Assembly (NCBI RefSeq): GCF_018780385.1
Contig: NZ_JADMJO010000041.1
Span: forward strand, 62,001-126,000
Source: Hydrogenophaga sp.
GTDB taxonomy: Bacteria; Pseudomonadota; Gammaproteobacteria; Burkholderiales; Burkholderiaceae_C
DNA: 64,000 nucleotides
Reading direction: 5' to 3'
The position numbers and the translations under genes were made by a program. Positions 44,654-53,946 of this stretch are shown here, piece by piece; position 1 is the first letter of the stretch, and every line of letters starts with the position of its first letter. A model generated the notes under the pieces. It was not told where the DNA came from, made no database searches, and saw only the letters and a program-made list of their open reading frames with translations.

Positions 44654-45631
44654 TCAGTGTTTTTGGTCGCTCGCAGGTGCCTGCTGCGCTGGCTGCAGAA
44701 ACACCTGAGCCGCATCCACCGGATCGAACTGGTACTGAGCGCCACAGAATTCACAACCCACCTCCACCTGCCCCTGCTCGCTCAGGATGGAATCGATCTC
44801 GTCGCGACCCAGGCTGCGCAGCATGTTGCCCACGCGTTCGCGCGAGCAGGTGCAGGCAAAACGCGGGCCGTTTTCGCCCGTCATGGGTTCGAAGCGGCGC
44901 ACGTCTTCTTCCCAGAACAGGCGGTGCAGGATCGTGTCGGCGTCCAGTGTCAGCAGCTCTTCACGCTTGAGGCTGGACGCCAGGATGGCGATGCGGTTGT
45001 AGTCCTCGTTCAAGCCGATCTGGTCTTCGTCACGCGCGCCCGATTGGCCCGCGAGGTTGCCACTGCCCTGCAGCGGCAAGCGCTGGATCAACAAGCCGGC
45101 GGCCACGTGTTCGTTGGCCGCGAGCACCAGCCGCGTGTCGAGTTGCTCGCTCTGCAGCATGTAGTGCTCGATCACTTCACTCAGCTTCTCCAGTTTCTCG
45201 CGCTGGTCGCCATACAAAGGCACCACGCCCTGGTAGGGCTGCTGGCCGGGCAGGCGGTCCTTGGGGTCGAGCGTGATGGCGCAACGGCCCTGGTTGGTCA
45301 CGTTGACCATGTGCGATAGCGGCGCGTCGGGGGCCACGTCACCCATGACGGTGGCGGTGGCGCGCAGGGTCAGGTCTGGCTGCACCTCGGCCACGGCCAG
45401 CTTCACTGGCCCGTCGCCCATGATCTGCATGATGAGTGCGCCGTTGAACTTGATGTTGGCCTGCATCAGCGTGGCCGCAGCCGTCATTTCGCCCAGCAGT
45501 TCGGTCACGGCCGTGGGGTAGCCTCCGCCGTCGCGGTGGCGCTGCAGGATCTCCTGCCAAGCGTCGGTCAGGCGCACCAGCATGCCGCGCACAGGCATGC
45601 CTTCAAAGACGAATTTGTGGAGTTCGGACAA
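44654..45631 (-). CDS. hslO: Redox-regulated chaperone Hsp33
   Basis: A protein of 325 residues. It is a holdase activated by oxidation when four zinc-binding cysteines form disulfides. These are visible as CTCSRERV (near 260) and CEFCGAQYQF (near 298), the CxC and CxxC motifs. The N-terminal domain has ELLGEMTAAATLMQANIKFNG and QTDLTLRATATVMG-like stretches of the family. It is convergent and directly abutting the NadR-like gene. Confidence 0.96.
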   Translation of the reverse strand: MSELHKFVFEGMPVRGMLVRLTDAWQEILQRHRDGGGYPTAVTELLGEMTAAATLMQANIKFNGALIMQIMGDGPVKLAVAEVQPDLTLRATATVMGDVAPDAPLSHMVNVTNQGRCAITLDPKDRLPGQQPYQGVVPLYGDQREKLEKLSEVIEHYMLQSEQLDTRLVLAANEHVAAGLLIQRLPLQGSGNLAGQSGARDEDQIGLNEDYNRIAILASSLKREELLTLDADTILHRLFWEEDVRRFEPMTGENGPRFACTCSRERVGNMLRSLGRDEIDSILSEQGQVEVGCEFCGAQYQFDPVDAAQVFLQPAQQAPASDQKH

Positions 45632-45681
45632 GCGGGGCTTTCAGGGATCGTTCGAAAAAACGCAATCGTGGCAGATCGGGG

Positions 45682-46206
45682 TCAGCCGATCTTTTTCAAG
45701 GTCTTGCGAAAACGCGCGGCGTTGTCGGTGTAATGCTGGGCACTCATGCGCAGGCCTTCGATCTGCTCGGGCGAGAGCGTCTTGGCCACGCGCGCCGGAC
45801 TGCCCAGAATCATGGTGCCGTCCGGGAATTCCTTGCCTTCGGTCACCAGCGAGCCGGCGCCCACCAGGCAATGTTTGCCGATCTTCGCGCCGTTGAGCAC
45901 CACCGCGCCAATGCCGATCAGCGAACCGTCCCCGATGGTGCAGCCGTGCAGCATCACCTGATGGCCCACGGTCACGTTTTCGCCGATGTTCAGCGGCAGA
46001 CCCACGTCGGCGTGCAGCACGCTGCCGTCCTGGATGTTGCTGCCGCGGCCGATCGTGATGGTTTCGGTGTCGCCACGCACCGTGACGCCGAACCACACGC
46101 TGCTGTCTTCACCCAGCACCACGTTGCCGATCACCTGGGCGTTGTCGGCCACCCAGGCCGATTCGGCCACGCGGGGCGCGGTGCCGTCGAGTTCGTAAAG
46201 GGCCAT
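45682..46206 (-). CDS. Gamma-class carbonic anhydrase-like protein
   Basis: A protein of 174 residues with left-handed beta-helix hexapeptide repeats (WVADNAQVIGNVVLGEDSSVWFGV, RGSNIQDGSVLHAD, IGDGSLIGIGAVV). Zinc histidines are in SVLHAD (near 75) and GHQVMLHGC (near 92-97). It resembles the YrdA/PaaY group. Carbonic anhydrase activity is variable in this family. It is 50 bases from the divergent DUF455 gene. Confidence 0.9.
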   Translation of the reverse strand: MALYELDGTAPRVAESAWVADNAQVIGNVVLGEDSSVWFGVTVRGDTETITIGRGSNIQDGSVLHADVGLPLNIGENVTVGHQVMLHGCTIGDGSLIGIGAVVLNGAKIGKHCLVGAGSLVTEGKEFPDGTMILGSPARVAKTLSPEQIEGLRMSAQHYTDNAARFRKTLKKIG

Positions 46207-46256
46207 GTCTGTTGTCTCCGTTGGCTGATTTGGGGATGCTTCCTAGAATTGTAGGG

Positions 46257-47102
46257 ATGCAAGCCCCCGCCGCCCTGTCCCCCGCACCTTTCGTTTCCCT
46301 GCGAGCGCAGGCGCTGCAGGCCCTGAGCACCAGCGAACCAGATGACAAGGTCCATGCCACCCACGCGCTCTTTGAGGCCTTGCGGGCGGGCCACACCCAC
46401 CTGGACACCGCCGAGCGCCTGACGCCCGACACCACCCGGCCCCTGCCCGGGCGACCAGCGCGGCCCGTGCTCATTGCCCCGGTCGACGTACCGCAACGCT
46501 CGGCGTTCACGCCCGAAGGTTTTGCGATGCTGCTGCACGCGGTGGCGCACATCGAATTCAACGCAATCGATCTGGCCCTGGATGCCGTCTGGCGCTTCCC
46601 CGACATGCCCGCCGAGTACTACACCGACTGGCTGCAGGTGGCGCACGAAGAGGCCATCCACTTCGGCCTGCTGCGCACGCACCTGCAAAGCCTGGGCCAC
46701 GACTACGGCGACTTCGCGGCGCACAACAGCCTGTGGGAGATGTGCCTGCGAACACAACACGACGTGACGGCCCGCATGGCCCTGGTGCCACGCACCATGG
46801 AGGCGCGCGGCCTGGACGCCACGCCGCCGATGCAGGCGCGCCTGCGCAAGGTGGGCACGCCCGCGGCGCTGCGGGCGGTGGAAATTCTTGATGTGATCCT
46901 GCGCGACGAGATCGGCCATGTGGCGGTGGGCAACCGCTGGTACGGCTGGCTGTGCGAGCGGCAGGGCATTGAGCCGCTGGCGCACTACCGGCGCTTGGCG
47001 CGCGAGCATTCGGCGCCGCGCCTGAAGCCACCGTTCAACGAGCCGGCGCGACGGGCGGCAGGCTTCAGCGACGCCGAGCTGACCGCCATGCACCAAGCCT
47101 GA
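46257..47102 (+). CDS. DUF455 ferritin-like protein
   Basis: A protein of 281 residues. Helices with metal-ligand patterns EFNAIDLALDAVWRF preceded by HAVAHI, HEEAIHFGLLRTHL and RDEIGHVAVGNRW match the DUF455 ferritin-like family, which includes MiaE-like folds. The substrate is unknown. Its diiron-type carboxylate/histidine pattern suggests an oxygen-using or iron-storing role. ATG 46257 is likely, but ATG 46236 or 46212 cannot be excluded because no candidate has a strong ribosome site. Confidence 0.82.
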   Translation: MQAPAALSPAPFVSLRAQALQALSTSEPDDKVHATHALFEALRAGHTHLDTAERLTPDTTRPLPGRPARPVLIAPVDVPQRSAFTPEGFAMLLHAVAHIEFNAIDLALDAVWRFPDMPAEYYTDWLQVAHEEAIHFGLLRTHLQSLGHDYGDFAAHNSLWEMCLRTQHDVTARMALVPRTMEARGLDATPPMQARLRKVGTPAALRAVEILDVILRDEIGHVAVGNRWYGWLCERQGIEPLAHYRRLAREHSAPRLKPPFNEPARRAAGFSDAELTAMHQA

Positions 47103-47118
47103 CCCCCGATAATCGGGG

Positions 47119-48513
47119 ATGACTTCCGCATCCCCGACCGCTTTCAGCACACTCCCCCTCTCACCCGCCTCGCTGGCCAACCTGGAGCAGCTCGGCTACC
47201 TGGAAATGACGCCGATCCAGGCCGCCGCCTTGCCACCCGCCCTGCTGGGCAAGGACATCATTGCCCAGGCCAAGACCGGCAGCGGCAAGACCGCCGCGTT
47301 TGCCCTCACCCTGCTGGCCAACCTGAACGCGCGCCGCTTTGCAGTGCAAACGCTGGTGCTGTGCCCCACGCGTGAGCTGGCCGACCAGGTGACCACCGAA
47401 ATCCGCCGCCTGGCGCGCGCCGAAGACAACATCAAGGTCGTCACGCTGTGTGGCGGTGTGCCGCTGCGCGGGCAGCTGGCCACGCTGGAGCACGGTGCGC
47501 ACATCGTGGTGGGCACACCGGGCCGCATCATGGACCACCTGGAACGCGGCAGCCTGCCGCTGGACGCGCTCAACACCCTGGTGCTCGACGAAGCCGACCG
47601 CATGCTCGACATGGGCTTCTTCGACGACATCGTGACCGTGGCCAAGCAGTGCCCGAAGACACGGCAGACCTTGCTGTTCTCTGCCACGTATCCCGAAGGC
47701 ATCGCCAAGCTGAGCGCGCAGTTCATGCGTGAACCGGTCACGGTGAAGGTCGAGGCGCAGCACGCGGGCGCGCAGATCGAACAGCGCTGGTACGAGGTGA
47801 AAGACACCGATCGCCTGGACGCCGTGAGCAAGCTGCTCGCCCACTTTCGCCCTGCGAGCACGCTGGCCTTCTGCAACACCAAGGCGCAGTGCCGCGACCT
47901 CGTGGCCGTGCTGCAAGCCCAGGGCATCAGCGCGCTCGCGCTGTTTGGCGAACTGGAACAGCGCGAGCGCGACCAGGTGCTGGTGCGCTTTGCCAACCGG
48001 AGCTGTTCGGTGCTGGTGGCCACCGACGTGGCCGCGCGCGGCCTGGACATCACCAGCCTGGCCGCCGTGATCAACGTGGACGTGACGCCGGACGCCGAGG
48101 TGCACATCCACCGCATCGGCCGCACCGGCCGCGCGGGCGAAAGCGGCCTGGCGCTCAACCTGGTCAGCATGGACGAGATGGGCAGCGTGGGCAAGATCGA
48201 GCAGCTGCAGGGCCGCGAGTCGAAGTGGCAACCCTTGAGCGAACTCGTGCCCACCGGCAAAGGCCCGCTCGTGCCGCCCATGGTCACGCTGCACATCCAG
48301 GGCGGCCGCAAGGAAAAGATCCGTCCCGGTGACGTGCTGGGCGCGCTCACCGCCGACCTGGGCTACACCCGTGAACAGGTGGGCAAGATCAACGTGAACG
48401 AATGGTCGACCTATGTGGCGGTGGACCGCAACATTGCCGAGCAGGTGGCCAGCCGGCTCAACGACGGGCGCATCAAGGGCAAAAGTGTGAAGGTGCGGGT
48501 GCTGGAGGACTGA
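47119..48513 (+). CDS. dbpA: DEAD-box RNA helicase DbpA
   Basis: A protein of 464 residues. Motifs in order are TPIQAAALPPAL (Q), AKTGSGKTAAF (I), PTRELADQ (Ia), GTPGRIMDHL (Ib), DEAD (II), SATYPEG (III), VATDVAARGLD (V) and HRIGRTGRAGE (VI). The C-terminal DbpA RNA-binding domain (about 388-464) binds hairpin 92 of 23S rRNA in the family, so it helps large-subunit assembly. It starts 16 bases after the DUF455 gene. Confidence 0.95.
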   Translation: MTSASPTAFSTLPLSPASLANLEQLGYLEMTPIQAAALPPALLGKDIIAQAKTGSGKTAAFALTLLANLNARRFAVQTLVLCPTRELADQVTTEIRRLARAEDNIKVVTLCGGVPLRGQLATLEHGAHIVVGTPGRIMDHLERGSLPLDALNTLVLDEADRMLDMGFFDDIVTVAKQCPKTRQTLLFSATYPEGIAKLSAQFMREPVTVKVEAQHAGAQIEQRWYEVKDTDRLDAVSKLLAHFRPASTLAFCNTKAQCRDLVAVLQAQGISALALFGELEQRERDQVLVRFANRSCSVLVATDVAARGLDITSLAAVINVDVTPDAEVHIHRIGRTGRAGESGLALNLVSMDEMGSVGKIEQLQGRESKWQPLSELVPTGKGPLVPPMVTLHIQGGRKEKIRPGDVLGALTADLGYTREQVGKINVNEWSTYVAVDRNIAEQVASRLNDGRIKGKSVKVRVLED

Positions 48514-48637
48514 TCAGGCAGGGCAAAAAAACATTCTGTTCACATATGCGAACTGGCCTGCATGCGCCAATGAACAGCAGAGGCATCCATGACGCAAGAT
48601 GTGCAGGGTCTACAGCTTGAACCGCCCCGGGTTTGAA

Positions 48638-48866
48638 CTGACCCCCAGAAGTTGGACGATCGCCATCCCGCCAATCAGGCGGTGTTTCTCAGCCGGTATT
48701 CCACCGGGCTGAGCCCTTGCAATCCGAGCTTGATGCGCTCGTGGTTGTAGTAGCGGATGTAATCGTGCACGCCCGCTTCGAGTGCCGCGATGCCGCGCGT
48801 CATCTGCCGATGCCTGAAGCTTGTCATCCAAAAAACTGCGGAGGTTCTCCCCGCGCCCGCGGGCAA
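48638..48866 (-). mobile_element. Remnant of an IS3-family element: terminal repeat and transposase C-terminus
   Basis: The open frame 48675-48866 ends with GVHDYIRYYNHERIK and LGLQGLSPVEYRLRNTA, the C-terminus of IS3-family OrfB transposases. CTGACCCCCAGAAGTTGGAC (48638-48657), 18 bases beyond the stop, matches the terminal inverted repeat of IS3-group elements. The catalytic DDE core, orfA and the other end are missing, so it is a dead 3' fragment. The break lies near 48790-48830. Sequence from 48514 to 48637 shows no gene. Confidence 0.75.
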
Positions 48867-48957
48867 TTTTCAGAACGTCACTTCGGGATGGACACAAGAA
48901 AAGGCGAAGGCGACAATCCGCCCTCAACCGACTTTGGATGAGCTGGAGGGACTGCGG

Positions 48958-50853
48958 ATGTACGTCACCAACACGGATCTTCTTCCTCCGCTGTTCGATC
49001 AGGTCCTTGACTATTTCGAGGTCAAGCGCTCGGGAACGCTGTTTCGGGAGGACATCGTCAAGGGCATTGAGAACGGCATCGTCCATGCGGCGGCGATGTA
49101 CTGCCGTGCGCAGACCTCGAATGCGCTTCGCCCCCAGGGTGCTCCCTTGGGTCAAACCCCGGTGTCAGGAAACCTGGAGCCCGTTTCGCTCAGGACCGAA
49201 GACCGGCTCTCTGGTTCGGATCTTTCCCGGGCGGCATTGGTCCAGCAGTTGCAGTCGAATGTCGAGCTGACACAGGGCAATCCCACAATCGACACCACGT
49301 TGATCGAGATCGCCTTGCTGTTGATCGAGGCACAGATCGACCTTCGTTTGCAGGGTGGCGCGTCTTTCAAGATTGCCGGCATCGAATTCTCGCGAGGGTC
49401 CGACGAGAAGACCGCGAATGGCGCTGATTGGTGCCGGTCGATTCTTGCGCCAGCCATGCGGGGCGCCGCCGACGACAAACCTTCTGTCTGGTCTGCATTC
49501 GCTAAAAAACGAAAGCCCGCTGGCATACGCGTGCTGGTCGACACCATTCAACTCAGTGCAACGCTGCGAACCGCCGCCCCGTACAGAATCACCGTCGACC
49601 GCCATCTGGTCGAACCCCTGCTCGCGGCACCACGGGCTCATGATGGGATCCGACTGCTCCATGTCTCGGATTTGCACTTGATCGCGGAGCTGGATGAGGC
49701 AGGTCGAAAGCTGGTCAAGCCGCTGCTGACACCCACGCACAGCTTCGAGGCCGCGCGATACGTGGCGTCGGCGGTCGCATCATTGCAGCCACGCTACGAC
49801 GCGCTGGTCGCGACGGGCGACCTCACCACGGACGGAGCGCGCGGGTCGTTCGAGACGGTTCTGCAGTACGTCCAGAGCGGATCGATCACCGGTGCGAATC
49901 CGATGCGGATCGCGGCTTATGGTCTGAACGCATCCAGATCCCAGCGAATCCTGCTGCCAGGAAACCACGATCGTTATGCAAAGCAGGATTTTCCCGGCCA
50001 GCGGCTGGACTTCACCTGCGAGGAGGTTCTTCAAACTCCGCGCCTGTACCCCTACCTGCTCGGTTACAGGCCACACGACCGTGGGGACGACTCGTTTGCG
50101 CTGCTCTTCCTGGTCTTCGACTCGAACCTTCAGGCAGGCAGAGACGGCTCCAGATTCAATGCCAAAGCTTGGCTTCGCGCGCTGGCCAAAGGTGATGTGA
50201 AGGACGCCGAATTGACGGAGGCCCGCAGGCTGATGAAGGCCACCGTGGAAGCGGGAGAAGTGGAACGCATCGGGGGCGGAACGCTCAAGTTTGACCCTTT
50301 GAAGACCATTCGCATCGCACTGCTGCACCACCACCCGGTGACCAAGTTCGTTCTTCCACAGCCCGCTTCGGCCGCGCCCACACTCGGGGAACGCCTCAAA
50401 GCGTTGGTGTTTGACCCGGTGGAGAAGTACACCGCAGAGAAAACGGCCGCAAACATGGCGATGGAGAACTCCGACGCGTTCCTCGAGTGCTGCTCCGACT
50501 GCGGCGTGCAGCTGATTCTGTTCGGGCATCAGCACTATCCGTATCAGCGCCTGGTGACCCGATTGTCAGATCCGGGTTCAGCGGCGCCCGCCACTGCGCC
50601 GATGGTGGGACGCTCCGAGCACATGCGCGCCTTCTGTTGCCCCACCGCCTTGCAATACGATGCGCCCGCCAACGGCTTCTACGTCTTCGACTTCCTCTCT
50701 GAGAACCAGTTCGAATGGACCATGTACGGGAGCCATCGGGTCGGTGGTCAGCTTGCGGGCCCCATGAAGCAGCTCCAGCAAAGGAGTTTCGATCTTTCGG
50801 CGGAGCCGACACCAGAGGAACTCGATCAGCAGTACCGGTTCGGCGCCGTTTAG
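48958..50853 (+). CDS. Calcineurin-like metallophosphoesterase with unrecognised N-terminal region
   Basis: A protein of 631 residues. From about 230 the full metallophosphoesterase motif set is present: HVSDLH (D238, H240), TGDLT (D288), GNHD (335-338), LLHHHP (456-460) and FGHQH (522-526). It should hydrolyse phosphodiesters or phosphomonoesters with two metals. The first 230 residues match nothing I recognise and contain IEIALLLIEAQIDLRLQGGA. ATG 48958 has GGAGG 7 bases upstream. The frame runs open to 48790, but that part reads into the IS3 remnant. The adjacent IS fragment suggests an acquired gene. The substrate is unknown. Confidence 0.78.
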   Translation: MYVTNTDLLPPLFDQVLDYFEVKRSGTLFREDIVKGIENGIVHAAAMYCRAQTSNALRPQGAPLGQTPVSGNLEPVSLRTEDRLSGSDLSRAALVQQLQSNVELTQGNPTIDTTLIEIALLLIEAQIDLRLQGGASFKIAGIEFSRGSDEKTANGADWCRSILAPAMRGAADDKPSVWSAFAKKRKPAGIRVLVDTIQLSATLRTAAPYRITVDRHLVEPLLAAPRAHDGIRLLHVSDLHLIAELDEAGRKLVKPLLTPTHSFEAARYVASAVASLQPRYDALVATGDLTTDGARGSFETVLQYVQSGSITGANPMRIAAYGLNASRSQRILLPGNHDRYAKQDFPGQRLDFTCEEVLQTPRLYPYLLGYRPHDRGDDSFALLFLVFDSNLQAGRDGSRFNAKAWLRALAKGDVKDAELTEARRLMKATVEAGEVERIGGGTLKFDPLKTIRIALLHHHPVTKFVLPQPASAAPTLGERLKALVFDPVEKYTAEKTAANMAMENSDAFLECCSDCGVQLILFGHQHYPYQRLVTRLSDPGSAAPATAPMVGRSEHMRAFCCPTALQYDAPANGFYVFDFLSENQFEWTMYGSHRVGGQLAGPMKQLQQRSFDLSAEPTPEELDQQYRFGAV

Positions 50854-50873
50854 CCAACTGCGGGCGCGGCTCT

Positions 50874-51302
50874 TCAGAACGTCACCTTTACCGAAGGCGA
50901 ACTCCGCTTGGCCTCGCCGTGGAACACGGCTTCGATGTTGTTCCCGTCGGGATCGATGACGAAGGCAGCGTAGTAGCCTGGGTGGTACTTGCGTTCACCC
51001 GGCGCGCCGTGGTCCTTGCCGCCTGCTGCGAGTGCGGCTGTGTGAAACGCGTCGACCATGGCGCGGTCCTGCGCCTGAAAAGCCAGGTGGTGGCGACCCG
51101 TGAGTGCGCCGTCCGCGGCCTCACTTTCAGCCGTGGAGACGAACAGTTCATCCGCCCAGAAGTAGCCCTCACCAGTACCACCCATCGGCACCTTGAGGAC
51201 CTTGAACACGGCGTCATAAAAAGCCTGACTGGCCGGAAGGTCCCTCACGACGAGCTGGATGTGGTCGATCAGCCGGCCTCGGTGCAGTTCCTGTGTTTCC
51301 AT
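50874..51302 (-). CDS. VOC-family (glyoxalase/bleomycin-resistance fold) protein
   Basis: A protein of 142 residues with two beta-alpha-beta modules: LIDHIQLVVRDLPASQAFYDAV and GRHHLAFQAQDRAMVDAFH, closing with YYAAFVIDPDGNNIEAVFHG. Likely metal ligands are the histidines in DHIQL and HHLAF and the glutamate in NIEAV. Members are lyases, dioxygenases or drug-binding proteins. The substrate is not predictable. AGGAG precedes the ATG. It is convergent with the metallophosphoesterase. Confidence 0.88.
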   Translation of the reverse strand: METQELHRGRLIDHIQLVVRDLPASQAFYDAVFKVLKVPMGGTGEGYFWADELFVSTAESEAADGALTGRHHLAFQAQDRAMVDAFHTAALAAGGKDHGAPGERKYHPGYYAAFVIDPDGNNIEAVFHGEAKRSSPSVKVTF

Positions 51303-51343
51303 GGTGAGCTCCTGTTACTCAACGGGTGAAAGGAGACAACATC

Positions 51344-53557
51344 CTAGCGGGGTGTACACCTCCTGACCACGTCGTTGAGCACACGATCAAGATCACCGGC
51401 TTCGACGGGTTTGCGCAGCACAGCGGCAAACAAGGCCTTCAGGTGCTGCTCGTCCGCCTCGTCCAGATTGCCGCTCAACAACACGACCGGCGGCGGCTGG
51501 TCCATGGAGCGTATGCGTTGGCCCAGACCCACACCGTCGAGCCGCGGCATCGACAGGTCGGTGAGCACGACGTCCCAGCGCCCGGCAGACTGCACCAGAT
51601 AGCCCCAGGCCTCTTCGCCGTCCCGTGCGCGCGTCACGTTCCAGCCCTTGCGCTCCAGCAATGCACTCCACGATTGGCGGACCAGTTGGTCGTCGTCGAC
51701 GAACAGCAGTTCGCGCCTTCGGTTCTCTGCGTCGGGGAGCGTTGTGGGGGGAGGAATGGAGGCATCGGCACTGGCCGGCAGGTAAAGGCAGAAACGGGTC
51801 CCTTCTCCCAACGCGCTGGACAGGCCAATGTGGCCTCCGTGATGCGCCACGATGCCCTGCGCAACCGACAGTCCCAGCCCGGTTCCGCGACCAACACTCT
51901 TGGTGGTGAAGAAGGGCTCGAACACCCGGTCGGCGACGTCGGGCGTCATTCCGGGGCCGAAGTCGCGTACCTCGATCGTCAGGAATCGCCCTTCGCCCAG
52001 GTGAGCAACCCCCGGTGGCGGGGTCTGATCCCCCCCGAGCGGCAGGAAGACCTCGTCGATGGTGATCTCGATCCGGCCCTTGCCCTCCATGGCGTCAGCA
52101 GCGTTGATCAACAGATTCACCAGCACTTGCTGCAATTGCGTCGGGTCGCCTTCAACCACGTCTGGATTCACCCGGTGGATGGCAACGATTTCGCACTCGC
52201 GCGTGAGGCCGGCGCTCACGAGCCGGCGCGTGTCTTCCACCAGGCTCCTCAAGTGCAGCTTCTGCAGTTTGGGCGTGGTCTTGCGGCCAAAGGCCAGCAA
52301 CTGGCGTATCAGGCCATCGGCATACTTCGTGGCCTTCAGCGCTTGTCCCAGTGATTCATGGCCGGGGTGTTTCTCTTCGAGATCTTCCATCGTGAGCCGC
52401 ACCCAGCCCGTCACAGCCGCCAGCGAGTTGTTGATGTCGTGAGCAATGCCACCGGCCAGCCGGCCGAGTGCCTCGGATTTCTGGCTCTGCATCAACTGCG
52501 CCTGAATCGCCTCTTGCCTCTCGAAGGAAAGCCGCTGCTCATGCGCGTCCGTCCGCACGCGCTGCAACAGTTGATTGACGACCGATGCGAGAGAACTGAT
52601 CTCGTCATGCCCCTGAACCAGCACGGGCGGTGCTGCAGTGGGGCCGTCGTGGGTGATGACTTCGATGTCGCTGCAGAGGCGCTGAAGCCGTTTGAGCAGA
52701 AACCGGTCAAGGATGAGCACCAGCAGCAGGCTGGCCAACAACGCGGTCAGGGCGACCGTCATCATGCCTTGCCGGTTCAGCGCCTGGCCGTGTTCCTGCA
52801 GGCGGCGATCCAGCCCGAGGACCAGTTCTGCCACGGGAAGACCCTGGTGATCTTCCAGCAAGACATGCAGATCGTCCCGTTCGGCGTTCACCCGCTCCAC
52901 ATGAAACGGCTCCTGTGAGTGGCCGGGTGATTCGAACGACAGACGCGCCGGCATCATCAGGACGTCGGCCAGGAGGTGGACCTCCGCCTCGTCAAAACGG
53001 CGCACCATGACCATGACGCCCTGCGCCACCCCAGTGGCCTGGTTGGGCAGACGAATACCGGCTGCGATCACGATCTCCAAACCCCCATCCGCCAGGCGCA
53101 GGGTCTGGAGCACCTTGCGATCTTTACCGGTCAGGACGATCTGGGCCAACTCCCGCAGGGGCGCAATGCGTTCTGCCCCCAGCGTGGCCAGTGGCCCCTC
53201 CCCTTCCCGCTTCACCGTGGCCAGCGCGCGACCGCGGCCATCGAACACCAGCACCTCGGAGATGCGCAGGTATCCCATGTTGTCGGCATCAAAGTTGTCC
53301 GCCATGAACTCGGGTTGCTTGCCGCGAACAAAATTCACCGCATCGACCCAGTAGGCGTAGTCCTGGGTGGTGGCCCTCAAGGCCTGCACCTGTTGGGCAA
53401 ACACGCGCTTGGCGCGTTCACCCTCGCGCGTTGCGTGTTCGACCTCCAGCCGGTCGAACGAGTCCTGCACGAGGTAGCGGGCGCCCAGCATCCCGCCGCC
53501 CGCGCACACGGCGACGGCTGCGAGGATCAACGCCCAGGCCTTGTGTTGTAGTTTCAT
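51344..53557 (-). CDS. Hybrid sensor histidine kinase with CHASE4 domain and receiver
   Basis: A membrane protein of 737 residues. The order is: first helix (about 7-28), periplasmic CHASE4 domain (about 40-255, with DYAYWVDAVNF), second helix (about 265-287), HAMP-like linker, HisKA with the phosphorylated histidine in GGIAHDINNSLAAVTG (near 375), HATPase with LVNLLINAADAMEGKG, DFGPGM and GRGTGLGLSVAQGIV, and a C-terminal receiver (about 612-735) with VDDD, LTDLSMPRLDG and LRKPV. No output regulator adjoins, so the receiver may self-limit the kinase or pass phosphate to a distant Hpt protein. The signal is unknown. Confidence 0.92.
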   Translation of the reverse strand: MKLQHKAWALILAAVAVCAGGGMLGARYLVQDSFDRLEVEHATREGERAKRVFAQQVQALRATTQDYAYWVDAVNFVRGKQPEFMADNFDADNMGYLRISEVLVFDGRGRALATVKREGEGPLATLGAERIAPLRELAQIVLTGKDRKVLQTLRLADGGLEIVIAAGIRLPNQATGVAQGVMVMVRRFDEAEVHLLADVLMMPARLSFESPGHSQEPFHVERVNAERDDLHVLLEDHQGLPVAELVLGLDRRLQEHGQALNRQGMMTVALTALLASLLLVLILDRFLLKRLQRLCSDIEVITHDGPTAAPPVLVQGHDEISSLASVVNQLLQRVRTDAHEQRLSFERQEAIQAQLMQSQKSEALGRLAGGIAHDINNSLAAVTGWVRLTMEDLEEKHPGHESLGQALKATKYADGLIRQLLAFGRKTTPKLQKLHLRSLVEDTRRLVSAGLTRECEIVAIHRVNPDVVEGDPTQLQQVLVNLLINAADAMEGKGRIEITIDEVFLPLGGDQTPPPGVAHLGEGRFLTIEVRDFGPGMTPDVADRVFEPFFTTKSVGRGTGLGLSVAQGIVAHHGGHIGLSSALGEGTRFCLYLPASADASIPPPTTLPDAENRRRELLFVDDDQLVRQSWSALLERKGWNVTRARDGEEAWGYLVQSAGRWDVVLTDLSMPRLDGVGLGQRIRSMDQPPPVVLLSGNLDEADEQHLKALFAAVLRKPVEAGDLDRVLNDVVRRCTPR

Positions 53558-53645
53558 GGTGATTGGTCATCGACGCTTCTACGGGAAAGTGAAGTGGCGC
53601 ACGCAAGGCGGCCGACCACACCGTGATCTGGCCGACAATTAAGCC

Positions 53646-53897
53646 ATGACCGATCAGAACCCCACCCCACCTCCCCTCCCCGACCGCCTCTCCATCGACG
53701 CCCGCAGCCCACACCATGTGGCCGCGGTATTCGAGCACGACATTGGCATCCGCTTCAACGACAAGGAGCGTTTCGACGTGTCCGAGTACTGCATCAGCGA
53801 AGGCTGGGTGAAGGTGCCTTCGGGCAAGACGGTGGACCGCAAAGGGCAGCCGCTGCTCATTCAGCTCAAAGGCAAGGTCGAGGTCTTCTACAAATAG
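53646..53897 (+). CDS. DUF3297 family protein
   Basis: A protein of 83 residues matching DUF3297 along its whole length: LPDRLSIDARSPHHVAAVFEHD, GIRFNDKERFDVSEYCISEGW, a basic GKTVDRKGQP and a LIQLKGKVEVFYK end. It is soluble and of unknown function. The frame is set by ATG 53646. It lies divergent from the histidine kinase, 88 bases away. Confidence 0.88.
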   Translation: MTDQNPTPPPLPDRLSIDARSPHHVAAVFEHDIGIRFNDKERFDVSEYCISEGWVKVPSGKTVDRKGQPLLIQLKGKVEVFYK

Positions 53898-53946
53898 AGA
53901 CCATTTGCCCTGAACGCCCGGCGCGTGATCGACTCGATACAAGCCT

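Noticed and set aside
48790-48957. N-terminal extension of the metallophosphoesterase
   Set aside because: It reads antisense through the IS3 transposase remnant. The ATG at 48958 has an excellent ribosome site.
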